Of a stretch of 64,000 bases of DNA, positions 37,571 through 48,720 are shown piece by piece. Source of the DNA: Phalacrocorax aristotelis (taxonomy: Eukaryota > Chordata > Aves > Suliformes > Phalacrocoracidae); assembly GCF_949628215.1 (NCBI RefSeq), contig NC_134280.1:45906621-45970620 (forward strand). Reading direction: 5' to 3'. Positions within the stretch are counted from its first letter, which is position 1. Every line of letters starts with the position of its first letter. The notes under the pieces are model-generated. The model saw only the letters and a program-made list of their open reading frames with translations. It did no database searches and was not told the DNA's origin. The position numbers and the translations under genes were made by a program.

Positions 37571-40239
37571 AGCACTAGCAGTGAGGTGTTTTTTTAGTTC
37601 AGATGACAAAGAAATTTGGGCTAAGTTAAAACTGATGACTTGGCATCAAGCTAAAAATTATTTTTTGTGGGAACAACAGAAAAGCTGCCTATCCTTTGTT
37701 TTGTTCCAGCTCCAAATGCTTCCTCCAACCCAAAGTGATTGGGAGCTATTTAATCTGTTTTTCTCCCACTTTCATTTTTTAACTTGTGCCCTTTTGCTAA
37801 ACTGCATTACAGTTTTACTCTTCTAAAATAATTCATAACATTGCAAAGAAAAAGTTTAAAGAAAAAGTCCTATTTTGATATTTTGTGAATTTTTCCATCT
37901 AGCTTTTTCAGCTGAAACAATTTTGGTCATTACAGAACTTCTTTTTCTCTATAATTTACCATTTGAAGAGACAGTCCAGGTTCACTCCACTAAAAACAAT
38001 GCGTGCCATTTTGTCTGAGAAAACAATAGACAATCCCTGTCTGTCAAAGAGTTTCTGTCTGGCAACAGACTTTCAAAGGCTCTTTAGAAGAGCAGGGTGC
38101 CCTTCTCGTGTAAGGCATGTCTGACCCAATACCTCCGAGCAGTCATTGTGCCGGGAGAGCATCAAAGCAACGGCAACCCCATCAGGAGTAAGCAGGCAAT
38201 GCAAAGAAGCCAACCTGTTGCATTAGTTTAATTCACTACTGCCTGCAAGGATGGGCACAGGCAGCTGGGAAGAGAGGGGGCAAGACAAAGATCATGTTCA
38301 AACAGCTACCTAGACCTGTTGGAAATAATCAGGTTTTTTTCTCCGGTGGATTGTACCCGCTATGTTTCTCTGTTTGCTTCAGCCTTTTCCTGAGCCGAAA
38401 CCAAGGGATTTTTCCATGTCCCAGAGGAGCGTGTTAGAAAAGCAGTGTTTATGTTAAGGGACTTCATTAACATTACAAGTCAGGCTGTAGTATCCAGAGA
38501 GTCTAACGGGCAGGGCTGCGCAAACGAGCCCTTGTTCCTTTTCGTCATTGGCCCAAGCAGCCACCAGGCTGAAATCTAACCCTGGTTGCTTGCCTTCAGG
38601 GGAAAAAATAAGAAGGGTAAAGTAAACAAGGCCCCTGTTCAGCTTTCCTGAGCCTAAATGGGAATTGCATGCAATTATACATCAAAACTCAGAGCTGACT
38701 CTGAGCAGGCTCAGCTCTGCGCTGCTGTGGCTGTGACCAGGTGGAGAAAAACCCATGCCCGCAGCTTGCAATCACGCTGGCTGGCTGCCTCCATCCTGGG
38801 CCACGAATCCAGGAAGCTCTTAAGTACATGCTTAAATCTACTATTCCTCAGGACAGCACCTATTTGGCATCAGTAGGGCTTAAAAGCAAGCATGAGGTTA
38901 CAGGCTTTCCTGAACACGGTCTCCTTACCAATCCTAGGTCTCAGCCATTCATTATTTTATCCTGATGACAGCTGAGGTTTGGGGTTTTTTGCATGCAGAG
39001 CTCTCTCCCGCCTTGCATTCCCAATCCCCCTGCTCCCTTTTCCATCATGGCAAGCTCAGCCATGATGTCTCCACTGCGTGCCTGCCCCTGCTGATTCAGC
39101 CCACTGAGCTCCAGCACATCTCCCACTCCCACACTGACCCCACTCCTACTGCAGCACCAGCTGCTCAGCTGCCTTTGCTCCAGTGGGGATGCCTGGGGGT
39201 GGCAAATGGTCACTTGCCTGCAGCTGAAGCCCCCAGAGCAGCCAGCTGGGTCTGCATCCCCTCCTCTGCATCTCCTGGCCACGGCAGCATTGGAGCAAGG
39301 AGTTAAAGGAGCTAGGGCTCTCTGCATGTTTGGCCATAATTTGAGGGATAATGAACATGTACAGAGTTACATAAAGAATTGTTTAGATAAGAAAAAATGC
39401 CCCAGGGGCTCTCCTGTCTGGTGCCTAGATGTGTATTGGGTTGCTGAGTCCTGCCACTACCTGGCCCCAGCCTGCCGGGGCACACTGCTTGTCCCTGAGC
39501 AGCTCACTTCATCCACACCACCTACCCAGAGAGCAGCTAAATTACAGCAGTGCACATGCCAACACCATGAGTGCCCCAGGAAGGAGAGGGCACAGACTGC
39601 TGTGGGACAGAGACAGCAAAAGGCAGGGTGCAGGTGCACCGGGGTCCCCTGTGCCATGCCATCCCCTCCCATCCCCTCCTGCCCCACTGGCAAAGAACCA
39701 GGGCTCCTGCTGCCTCCCGAACCCTCCCTGCTCACCAGGCACAGGGCTCTATATGCACCCACCTAGGACCCTAAAGCCCTTGCTACCCTAAAGCAGCCTA
39801 TTTTCTAGCCTGTCCCTCATTCTTGGGAAAAGACGACTGATTTCCACCTGCCCTGTGAGTTTTAAATTTTCCCCACCTCTCAACAGATCAACTATATACA
39901 AGAAGTGGCAGTGTGTCTAACAAAAGCACTCCTGTCCTTGTCTTGTTGTCTCCAATGTTATTTTATGTGAGTATAAAAAAGTTCTTCAAATACACACTTA
40001 CAGAATCTAGAGACTCTTGTGCTGGCTAGATTTTATTTAGATGACATTAAGGTTTAAACTTTGGGTTTGAAGCAACTGCTGAAGCAATACAGCCTTATGT
40101 CACATTAATTTGACCTTCCCAATACTGTGTAAACCAACTAGGAAAGCACTTCTGACCAGACAGCATTCCACATGTCCTTCTCCTCTTCGCTTCTCTTCTT
40201 TCTCTTCTATTCTCTCTTTTCACAATTCATAACAATGCA

Positions 40240-40570
40240 TTTAATTAATAGTAAATATGCATAGAAGTTCTCTGGGCTGCTGAATGACAGCCACATTAAC
40301 ACCAGATGAGCCCAAAATTGTTTACTGTTATTACAGTGAATGCCAAAGTGAATTAAGAATGATTGATCAGACACTTTTTGTGACTTGAATAAATATATTC
40401 ATATTTAATAATAGGATATTTCAAAAGAAGAAAGAGAAACGTTGGCAGAAAAGAAATTAAAATATATTTGTGCCTTTTCTTTTTGTTTAAAAAAAGAACT
40501 AATTAGCAGAATTATGTGGCCAGAATTTGAAAGAAACAAAAGTATTCACTATGTTTAATACTGCTGTGCT
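40240..40570. promoter_or_regulatory. AT-rich candidate conserved element with CTAATTAG
   Basis: Repeat-free AT-rich sequence with TTTAATTAATAG (about 40,239-40,250), several TAATAAT words near 40,405-40,415 and the palindrome CTAATTAG at 40,499-40,506, a standard homeodomain core. The candidate status is inference from composition and motif density, not from any alignment. Confidence 0.3.
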
Positions 40571-41559
40571 AACCCAAGGTGACACCTACAGAAATAACTT
40601 GGAAGTGTCACTTGACAATCAATCAATTCCTCATGGTCACAAACCCGTTTAAAAAACCGTACACCAAAGGTATTAATAAAACTAATAGAGTATTTAAAAT
40701 CCTGCTGAAAGACAGAACCACGTCGGGCTGTGAGGAAGGCAGGAGCAGAAGTGCCCTGCCCGGTATCCCCAACACTGCCTGCAGCAGAGCACACGGAGAT
40801 TCGGCAGAGATTCGGCGCGTCCCCCGGCGGGGAGTGCCCCTGCACTGCGCTCACTCGGGGAAACAAAAAAAGCAGGAACCCGTATTGAAAAGATTATCTT
40901 TCCCATCAATAATCCCCCTCTAAGAGTTCTTTATTAGTAAACCCCATGGCAAAACCTGACATATTTACAGCTTGCAGTAAACTTTATGTATCTGCAACAA
41001 TATTAATAATAAAGAGCCGGTGACCATCACAAATCATTCTGGCCTTCAAAATGATCAAGTGAAAGCTTAATTGTACTGAAAAGAGAGACCCCTGACAAGT
41101 TGGAAATCCTTCCCACACACCCTTTCCAAAAAAGACAACTTTACCAAGATGAAAAAAGTGTGTCGGAGGATTGGAAACATAAGAATACATATTTAAAAAA
41201 AAAAAAAGGCTCAAGTCTGATATCACAGGCTGAGCTGAGACAGAAACCTGATCTTTTACATGGAATGGGCAACATTTGGGTCTGTTTTATGTGAATTGCT
41301 CCAAGCTGTTTTGGTTAGAAATGTATAGATTTTAAGGTAAGGCGTACCATATAGGCAGTGCAGGTCATTCCCACTTTTGGAAGACGTTCCCCATTGCTTT
41401 TCAGCTGACGAAGGTAGGGTCCGAACTTTTCTTCCTTTGCCGAGTAACTTATTTGCTTTAACACTGAGCTGGATTTGGCAAGAGAGATGCTTGCATTTTG
41501 CTGCCTGATTGTGCTTTTCAACACTCTCATTCCCTCTCTCCCTCCCTCTTAAGAATTAT
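40571..41559. other. Intergenic DNA with a small CpG-dense patch
   Basis: At 40,716-40,862 the sequence abruptly becomes GC- and CpG-rich (about a dozen CpG in 150 bases, including TTCGGCGCG and CCCCCGGCGGGG). It contains an imperfect 11-base tandem duplication GAGATTCGGC(A/G) at 40,796-40,817. The surrounding DNA is AT-rich and CpG-poor. No protein is recognisable. An A12 run lies near 41,194-41,206. Confidence 0.5.
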
Positions 41560-43460
41560 CTAATTTTAGTCACCAACCTACAGAAATTTTTATCTTCCTT
41601 GTTTCTTCTGCTGTAAAAAAAAAAAAGTTATTTCTCAATAATTCTACAAGCTTGTCTCTGCTAGGGAAAATGGGAAAAAAGTTTGCTGTTTAGAATAGTA
41701 TCCTGGAGATGATAAATCTGAAGAGCTCCAACTGGTTTTATTTGCCTTTCATTTTAAACAGAACAAGAGTCAAATAGGTTTTGTTTCTTATTAGACAGCA
41801 TTCACATTTATGCATTCTTATTATGATTTCTTTGCTAAAAAAAGGGAACAATACCTTCCCATTTTGCCAGTCAAAAATATTTCATTGTCTTTATTTTCTT
41901 GACATAATAGTCCGCAAGTATCTTTATACTGACTGAAAAAGACAAATATTCATGGTTGGGAAGAGGCAACTGGAAATGCCAAACACAGCATAAAAATTTT
42001 TACAAGAATTGAAATATCTTCCAGGATGTTTTCTAAAAAGTCTGTTTCTACTACAAAAAATATCAAACTTAGCTCCACTTTTATTATTTTAATTATTTAA
42101 AACTATATTTTGACAGCATCATATTTTTTACATATGCATGTTAAAACAAGGAGGAGAAATATTGCAATATATTTTTGAACGGCTGATATGTCCCATTTGT
42201 TGATTCAAAAATTACCACCAAAAAACATAACATAACAGTTACAAAACTCTCTTTAATATGTTATGGATTCATGCTGTGCTTGCTTGTCACATTTTGGCTA
42301 ATAATCATGTAGCCTTTTAAAATAAAAGCAAAATATCTTGACCATGATGTTGTAATTACGTGCAGCGCATTCGTTCCTGTTCAGAATGACTCTGTGCTTT
42401 TTTCTGCTCTGATAATCACACCATGGCTTTGCTGCGCAGTAACTTAATTTTTGTCTTCAGAGTATTTCTCCTCTAACAAGAGTTTGCATTTGTACAGATG
42501 CATACGTACAAAGAGCTACAAATACATGTCGCTCTATCCCCATGTACATGTATACACAGAAAGGTTGATGAGCAGCAGGTACAGCTAAGTTTTACAACAA
42601 GAAGAAAATCCTTCAGGAACCCACTCCATCAATTCCCTGCCTTCAAGCAGTACTGTTTTACCACTGGGGCTTGTGCGTTTGGCACACATCATTCCTCTGA
42701 ACTTGTCCCTCCAGATTTTTATCTGGTTTAAACATGAGGCTTTTTTTCCTCCAAGCATGGGGTCAGATCTTATTTGTTTGGTTGGTTTGTGTCATCATTT
42801 GTAACAAGCCATAGTTTCACTAAACCCATTTTGCTGCTCTACAGTACAGTTTTAAATGTGTGTATTGGGGGGGGTGGCTTCCAGGTGACTTGTTTTTGCC
42901 CTTGACTATCTTGATAAAAATAGACAGAGATTCCATAAAAAGGAGGGAATAATTTTTCTTTAAAATAAAACAACACAATCAACAGAGGTCTGCTGCCTAC
43001 TGCCTCCGAGAAATTACTAGAAAAGACTTGAGAAAAAGCATCGGCTATTTTTGCCTTGTGATTCTCTTTAATTTATTTTTATTGTCTATTATTATGGAGA
43101 GATACATTGATACATAAATAGATTGGATTACTTGCTTTCCTAATATAGCTGTGCTAATTAAATCAACCTCAAAAAAGAAATATTTTCTTGTCACATCTTC
43201 AGCTTAATTGTCTCAAACTTGGAATTAAAAATAGTTTTAACTTCAGCACACTGGGAAAACTCATATTTTAAAAAATAAAGTACCATTCTCTAAACATATC
43301 ATGATTTTTCCTTTAGCCCATTAAGCTTTCTAATACTCTTGAATTGCCTATTGGCAATTTTTAAAGACAACACCACTATAAACACAGCTTTTTCTGTATA
43401 CACGTGCATATGCACATATATATATTCTAAAGGCAAGTTATAAACTGCACTAAGTTGGCA
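41560..43460. promoter_or_regulatory. Long AT-rich repeat-free block, candidate regulatory region
   Basis: About 1.9 kb of AT-rich DNA without recognisable transposons or open frames longer than 77 codons. It contains numerous TAATTA-like and TTATTTT words, for example GTGCTAATTAAATC near 43,151-43,164. It resembles non-coding conserved DNA near developmental genes. Neutral AT-rich DNA is the alternative. Confidence 0.25.
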
Positions 43461-46400
43461 GCTGTTGGGAAGGTTATTTGTGGCGCAAGAACTTTAGCCT
43501 AGGGACATAGTGGGCTCTTAATAATAAGCGGGGGGGGGGAGAAATTAATGCTTTCTTTAAATTAAGACTCAAACAGAATTGTTTTAATGAATATCTAGAG
43601 CTAGCAGAGGAACTCAGAGGCTTCGGTTTGGTCCTACTCTAACAAAATTTCCTTTGTGGTTTTCACTATAAGATCAAAAGGAGCCAATTAATTTTTCTAT
43701 AAGGTAAACAAATGGGGAACTAGAAATATCCCTGCGAATGATCCAGCCGGCAGGGTCCAGCCTTCTGTTGTTTTCCCCTTTTTTGTTTTTTTGTGCCATT
43801 TTCCCCATTGCTGGGAAGGGAGGCAGGGGTGGCCCCAACGCTGGTGCCCACTGTTACCTGAGCAGAGGCTGCCCGGCTGCGCGGGCTGGGGAGGGCAGCC
43901 CAGTCTTGTCCCACCAGCAGCAGCCCAGTGGGGCAGGGTGGGCACCCACTTCCCCTCCCTTGCACCTCAGGGACGACAGCCGGGGCAGGCTGATGGCACC
44001 AGCGTGGGGCAACCCAGGGCAGAATGACGTGCAGATCACCCCAGGCGCACACCACCTTTTTAGATGCAAGATGCTCCTTAGCACTCCAAGGAGGATAATA
44101 TAAACTGAGACTGCCATATAACGGGGGAATGGGAGCATTTCTTCACCCTCACAAGCTGCTGTCTCTCCCCCATCCACTTGCGTCAACAGGGCCCGCCTAA
44201 GCTTGTGAAGCCCCACACCAGTGTAGGAGCCCAGGCAGGCTGAGGGGCCTGGGCACAGCTTGGCCACGCTGCATGTCCCAGTGAGAGATGAAAGAGCACA
44301 CGCTGGGGACACTCCAGGGAAACCTGGGCTAGGTGGGAAGCAGCGAGTTCACAGGCAGTCCCAGGGACACAGGAGAAGAGGTGAGGGAAGGAGAAAGAGA
44401 AAGCATGAGAAAAATTTTCAGCCAAACCCTCTTCAGTTTTCTTTGCACATCATTAAAAAAAAAAACAACACAAAAATGTGCAGATCCCTGCCCCCACCTT
44501 GCAGGTAACCAGGAAACTTGCTCTTTGTGATTTTTTTAGTGCAGCATGTTTGCTTTGCTCCTTAATGCTGCCTCATTCATTCAGTTAGCCGTGGAACAGC
44601 TGCATTGCTCTCCCAGACAGGGAAACAGAGCCCTCAGGAGTGTGCCTCTCCATAGGGAGCACCAAACCATCCCCGGCTCCGGGAAGCAGCCACCATTCCC
44701 CACCATCCCCCGGGCAGGAGAGCCCAGCCAGCTCCCTGCACCTCAACAAAGATACTCTGGTTTTAGGGAGCACCAGCTGAACAAATAAATACAAATAACA
44801 GAATGAAATCACCTCTACCAGTAAAAAGAGACTGTTTTCTGGAGCTCAGCAGTTATGTTTAACTGAAATGGCCATTTTATCTGTGAAAAAGCCACTGAAA
44901 CTGTGTCTCACAGGTAGGACAAAAGGCTGCTCATTTTTGACAGGACAGCCAAAAAGTGGATACGTCAAGGAAGGTGCCAAGCAGCAGTGATGCCAATGTT
45001 TTACTCCCAGGGTAGCTGGATCAGAGTTAGCTGAGGCACCTCTGATCCTTACCACCTCGTGCCATGGGAAAAGGGCTCAAGAGTGCTGGTTTGGAAATGA
45101 TGAGGCTATACCTCCAGCCCTCCTAGCCCCAACAGTATTCCTGCATTGGAGAGCAGCTCACAGGTCAGACATCAAAATATCAGGGTGCAAAAGCCTCCAA
45201 AAGTTTCAGCAGGCACAATGTGTTGTCTCTGGCCATCGGATCAGAGAGCCTGGTTTTGCAAGGCCAGGTAGGTCTTGGGCATCCCTGTGATGTGATGTTC
45301 ATTGGTATTAATTGCCTTGCAGTCTCAGCGCTAGAGGCAGGAGCAAACTCAGCGGTAGTGACACCAAACTCCTTAGCTCTCAGGCCAGATGTTGCCATTG
45401 CCAGCACCATGGAAATGCTGCAGATAGACAGGCTGAAATACGCCAGGACACAGATGTGAGTCACATACTTTATCACTGTATAAATATCTCAAAATACTTC
45501 CAAATCTCTGAGTAACACAGAAATGCAGCCAGCTCTGGGACAGAGGGCAGCAGACGGCAAACTGGAGCATTACAGGGTAACGGCAGGAAGGAAGGATTTG
45601 GCAGGCTCCCACTCACACTGGAAGGCATCCGTGGTGCTCAGTGCCTATGCAAAACTATCTCCTCCCTCCTGGTGACACGAGGAAACCGCAGAGTGATCCC
45701 CATCTGCATGCCCTTCTTCAGTGGTGCCAGCCCTGGGTCCTCTCCCCTCTCCCCGAGTGCCACCCTGGGATCAGCAAGGCACACCTGCCACCCCGGGCAC
45801 CACAGGACCTTGCTGGCTTTCATTTCACATGCTACAGCCTCACTGAACAAATGCAGAGGGGAAGGTGATTTTCTAAGGGGTCTCCTCATGCTGCCGCAGG
45901 CTTGCTCCCACACGTGCAGTTCAGGAGCACAGAGGGCTGGGCCCAGCAAAGCATTTCTGCACCTTGAGAGCATGCAGGGGTGCCCAGAGCAGAACGCTCA
46001 GGCTCTGTGGGGCAAAGCAATCTGCTGTTCTTATGCACTGAGTGCTTTGGGGAGAGGGGGAAGTGGGGTGATGAATGCACCCAAATGAATAGATTGCCAT
46101 TTTAACCCCCAAATGGATTTCATTACTAGCTGCTTTTTTTTTCCCAGTATTCCAAAGGGCAGCTAATGGTTTCTTGGGTTTTTTTAGAACAGGCTTTCCT
46201 GACCATGTCACCAGTAAGTGAAATTAAGAGTCTCTTTCCCCCCACCCCCAACCCCCACATCTTCCTGCCAGATCCCTTTGGTAGGGAAGGAGAGCTAGTA
46301 ATATTCACAGATCCCAGTCATTAGGCCTTTCCTGCATAATTTCTAAAATGCACTAAGAGAAAGGGGTGAGAGGGGGAATAAAGAAAAACCCCTTTATTGT

Positions 46401-47099
46401 GCTGAAGCTCATAAATTCACTGCAGGATGATTTATAGCAGCAGAGCGTAGCACCTAACTCAAGTCAATGCAAGAGGTTAATATGAAAGGTTAAGGAACTC
46501 GGTTCTGGCTGATTTATGGTTGGTCTGTCGGCTTTTATCCTGACCACAGCTCTGCAACTGTAGCTTGGGACTCTACAAAGCACAAGGCGGGGTGGTGGTG
46601 TTAAAAAAATTATGTGTATTTAGACATTATCCCTGCCTATAAAATAAAGACCCCAAAATGCTTAAATGACCAAGGAACTTTCGTATCACCACATGCCACT
46701 GCAAAAGCAAAGCACCTCCACTGTTTTATTTCCAGGCTCCCAGACCAGAGGGAACTGCTATGATCCTCTTGTTTGCTTCCTGTATTACATAGGCAAGTAG
46801 CTTTTTCACAGAAGCTGGGTTAAAGTGTGTCTTTCCAAAAGCTGCCCAAACTCAAAGCCTCCAAGTGCCAGGAAGACCCTCTGCCCCCAAGACAGGCAAA
46901 GATGCCTTCAGCGGCAATGAAATTATACCTTGCTCCAAGGATGAACTTGTTTGCCTCCAGCATCCAACCATTACATCTTATGATGCATTTTCATTTGCAG
47001 GATGAAAAAGCCCCATGTATGTGGACATTTCTGTTTGCAAGCGTGCACAGCCAGTGATCTCCCAACCTTTTCTCTCCAATAAGATGACTGGATCATGCT
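43461..47099. other. Intergenic DNA, no gene seen
   Basis: Contains a G10 run (43,530-43,539) and a GC-richer stretch (43,740-44,330) open in many frames without a recognisable protein. No gene is supported. Confidence 0.5.
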
Positions 47100-47250
47100 C
47101 TGCACAGCCTCCTGCTATGAGATTTATTCTTTTGCCTTGCCAAAAATCTTTTCAACTTCCTCTAGTGCTTGCACAGCCAGAGGAGAGCAGAACTGTGTGC
47201 AGCATTTGAGTAGCAGCCTTACCAAGCATTGTACAATCTCTTGCTCCCAG
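47100..47250 (-). mobile_element. Probable CR1 3'-region remnant, antisense
   Basis: 'GCAGAACTGTGTGCAGCATT', 'TGAGTAGCAGCCTTACCAAG' and 'CATTGTACAATCTC' follow the antisense CR1 words CCAGAACTGGACACAGTACTC, CAGCTGAGGCCTTACCAGTGC and AGCGGAACAATCAC (given in parts). The left neighbour, with a CTTTTCAACTTCC word, is compatible with the adjoining CTCTCCAACTTGTCC segment. It is short and diverged. Confidence 0.45.
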
Positions 47251-48279
47251 AAATATGCAGCGTTACTACTGGTGTCACACTGGTAGTATTTCCATTAAAA
47301 CCCGTGAACAAATTTGCTTTTACTTTTAAAAGTTCCATCTTAATTCCACATACTACAAGTTTTTAATCTGGCAGTATTAAGACAGGCATCGTCAAGAAAT
47401 ATGAGTAGGCAGATTTAATGTAAATTGACTTTACCAAAGAGGCAGCATTCCTGTTTGAAAAAGACAAGCAGTTCCTCCTACGAGACCTATTCCTGTGAAG
47501 CCATGTATTGGTAAAAGACTTTTGTCCATGCTGTTTACTGTAACCATTGCACTATTTAATCCATAAACGATATCAGACTACTCCGTATATAGCTCCCTGA
47601 ATCTTCTCTTTCAGTCCCAGACTTTGTATTGTTTATTCTTGGAGTCTTGTGGATTTGCCCTAGATTTACCTCTGTGTAACTGAGAGCCCAGTCTGGGCAA
47701 CTGGGAGCAGTTCCGTCTAACTGTACGTGCCGGAGAAGGGACATAGCGAGGATACTTTCACAGTAATATTTTGCAGCAATGATCCAAACCCACAAGAAAT
47801 TCCTGTGCCTGTAAGTCTATTACTTTGTTAGAGGAAATTGGGTTTGTCCTTTGATTTTTTTTTTTATAAGAGCATATGTCTGTCAAAGATCTGGGGAGCT
47901 GGGCTGTGTTAAGGCTCCGGCCCAGTACCAGCCATGAGGTTCTCCCACTTGGGAAAGAAGAAGGACTGGGAGCCAGAGGCGACCCTCAGGCACTTGGTCT
48001 TCCTTTCTCTGTCATGCAGGGCGAGGGATAACTCAGCTGCCCCCACCAGGGCACAGTGTCCTTGCAGTGACTGCCAGACCCTGTGGCCATCCTGATCTTC
48101 ACCCGTGCCATGCAGAAACCTGCTCGCACGATTGCCATTTCCAAGCTGCTTTTCCAGCTGCCGCCTCCCAGCGCGGCAGAGAAAGGATGTTCACGTACCA
48201 GCTGGGCAGCAGCACAGAGGGGATAGCGTCACTGTCTGTTTGCAAATGCTCCCTGCACCAAGGATATGCTCCCAGTAAA
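47251..48279. other. Intergenic DNA, no gene seen
   Basis: No gene or clear repeat. Near 48,040-48,060 there is a CCACCAGGGCACAG word resembling part of a CTCF site but lacking a full match. Confidence 0.5.
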
Positions 48280-48720
48280 AAATAGCCCTTGGGTTTACAT
48301 GTGTTCGCTAAACAAATCATAAAGCTTTTAACCCCACTTGAAACCTGAATCGCCTGAGTATTTCTAATCAGAGAGAGAGAAAGGCACCCTTATGTGTTCA
48401 GGTAAGGCATTGTTTGTTTTTTGCTGCATAAGTAAGCTTTTTATTTTCACTTCATTTTCTTTTTGGTCAATTATGGTTGAATGAGGTCAGATTTTAATAT
48501 CTGCGTGTTTATGCTACTAGCCACTGCTCCTGCTGCTTCTGGAGAATAGAGGATATTGGTTTATGGTCCATATGAGGCACAGAGAGAGAGAGAGAAAAGA
48601 AAGTTAACTTTAACTTTAAACTATACTTTAATCAATTTTTTAAGAACAACTCATGGGCATATTCCTGCTTTTGGCTCTTAAATGATTTGCATAATACTCA
48701 AAGGGCTTAAGATGTACAAA
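48280..48720. promoter_or_regulatory. AT-rich candidate element with GTTAAC palindrome
   Basis: Repeat-free stretch with AAAGTTAACTTT (48,600-48,611, a perfect 12-base palindrome) followed by more TTTAACTTTAAA words, an AGAG run (about 48,580-48,594) just before it, and a TTGGTCAATTATGG word near 48,464-48,477. GTTAAC-type half sites are bound by HNF1-like factors, and a regulatory role here is only inferred. Confidence 0.25.

Larger units (their letters stand above)
31949..40239. other. Intergenic DNA, no gene seen
   Basis: No gene is supported over 8.3 kb. A GC-richer part at 38,950-39,800 is open in several frames on both strands at once, including 186 codons at 39,206-39,766, with no recognisable domain. 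That pattern reflects composition rather than coding. Small structural features inside are listed separately. Confidence 0.5.

Noticed and set aside
39206-39766. 186-codon plus-strand open frame
   Set aside because: It lies in a GC-richer stretch where several frames on both strands are open, has no recognisable domain or family and shows no splice or promoter context.
48045-48060. CTCF-like word
   Set aside because: Only part of the core matches. Insufficient for a site call.
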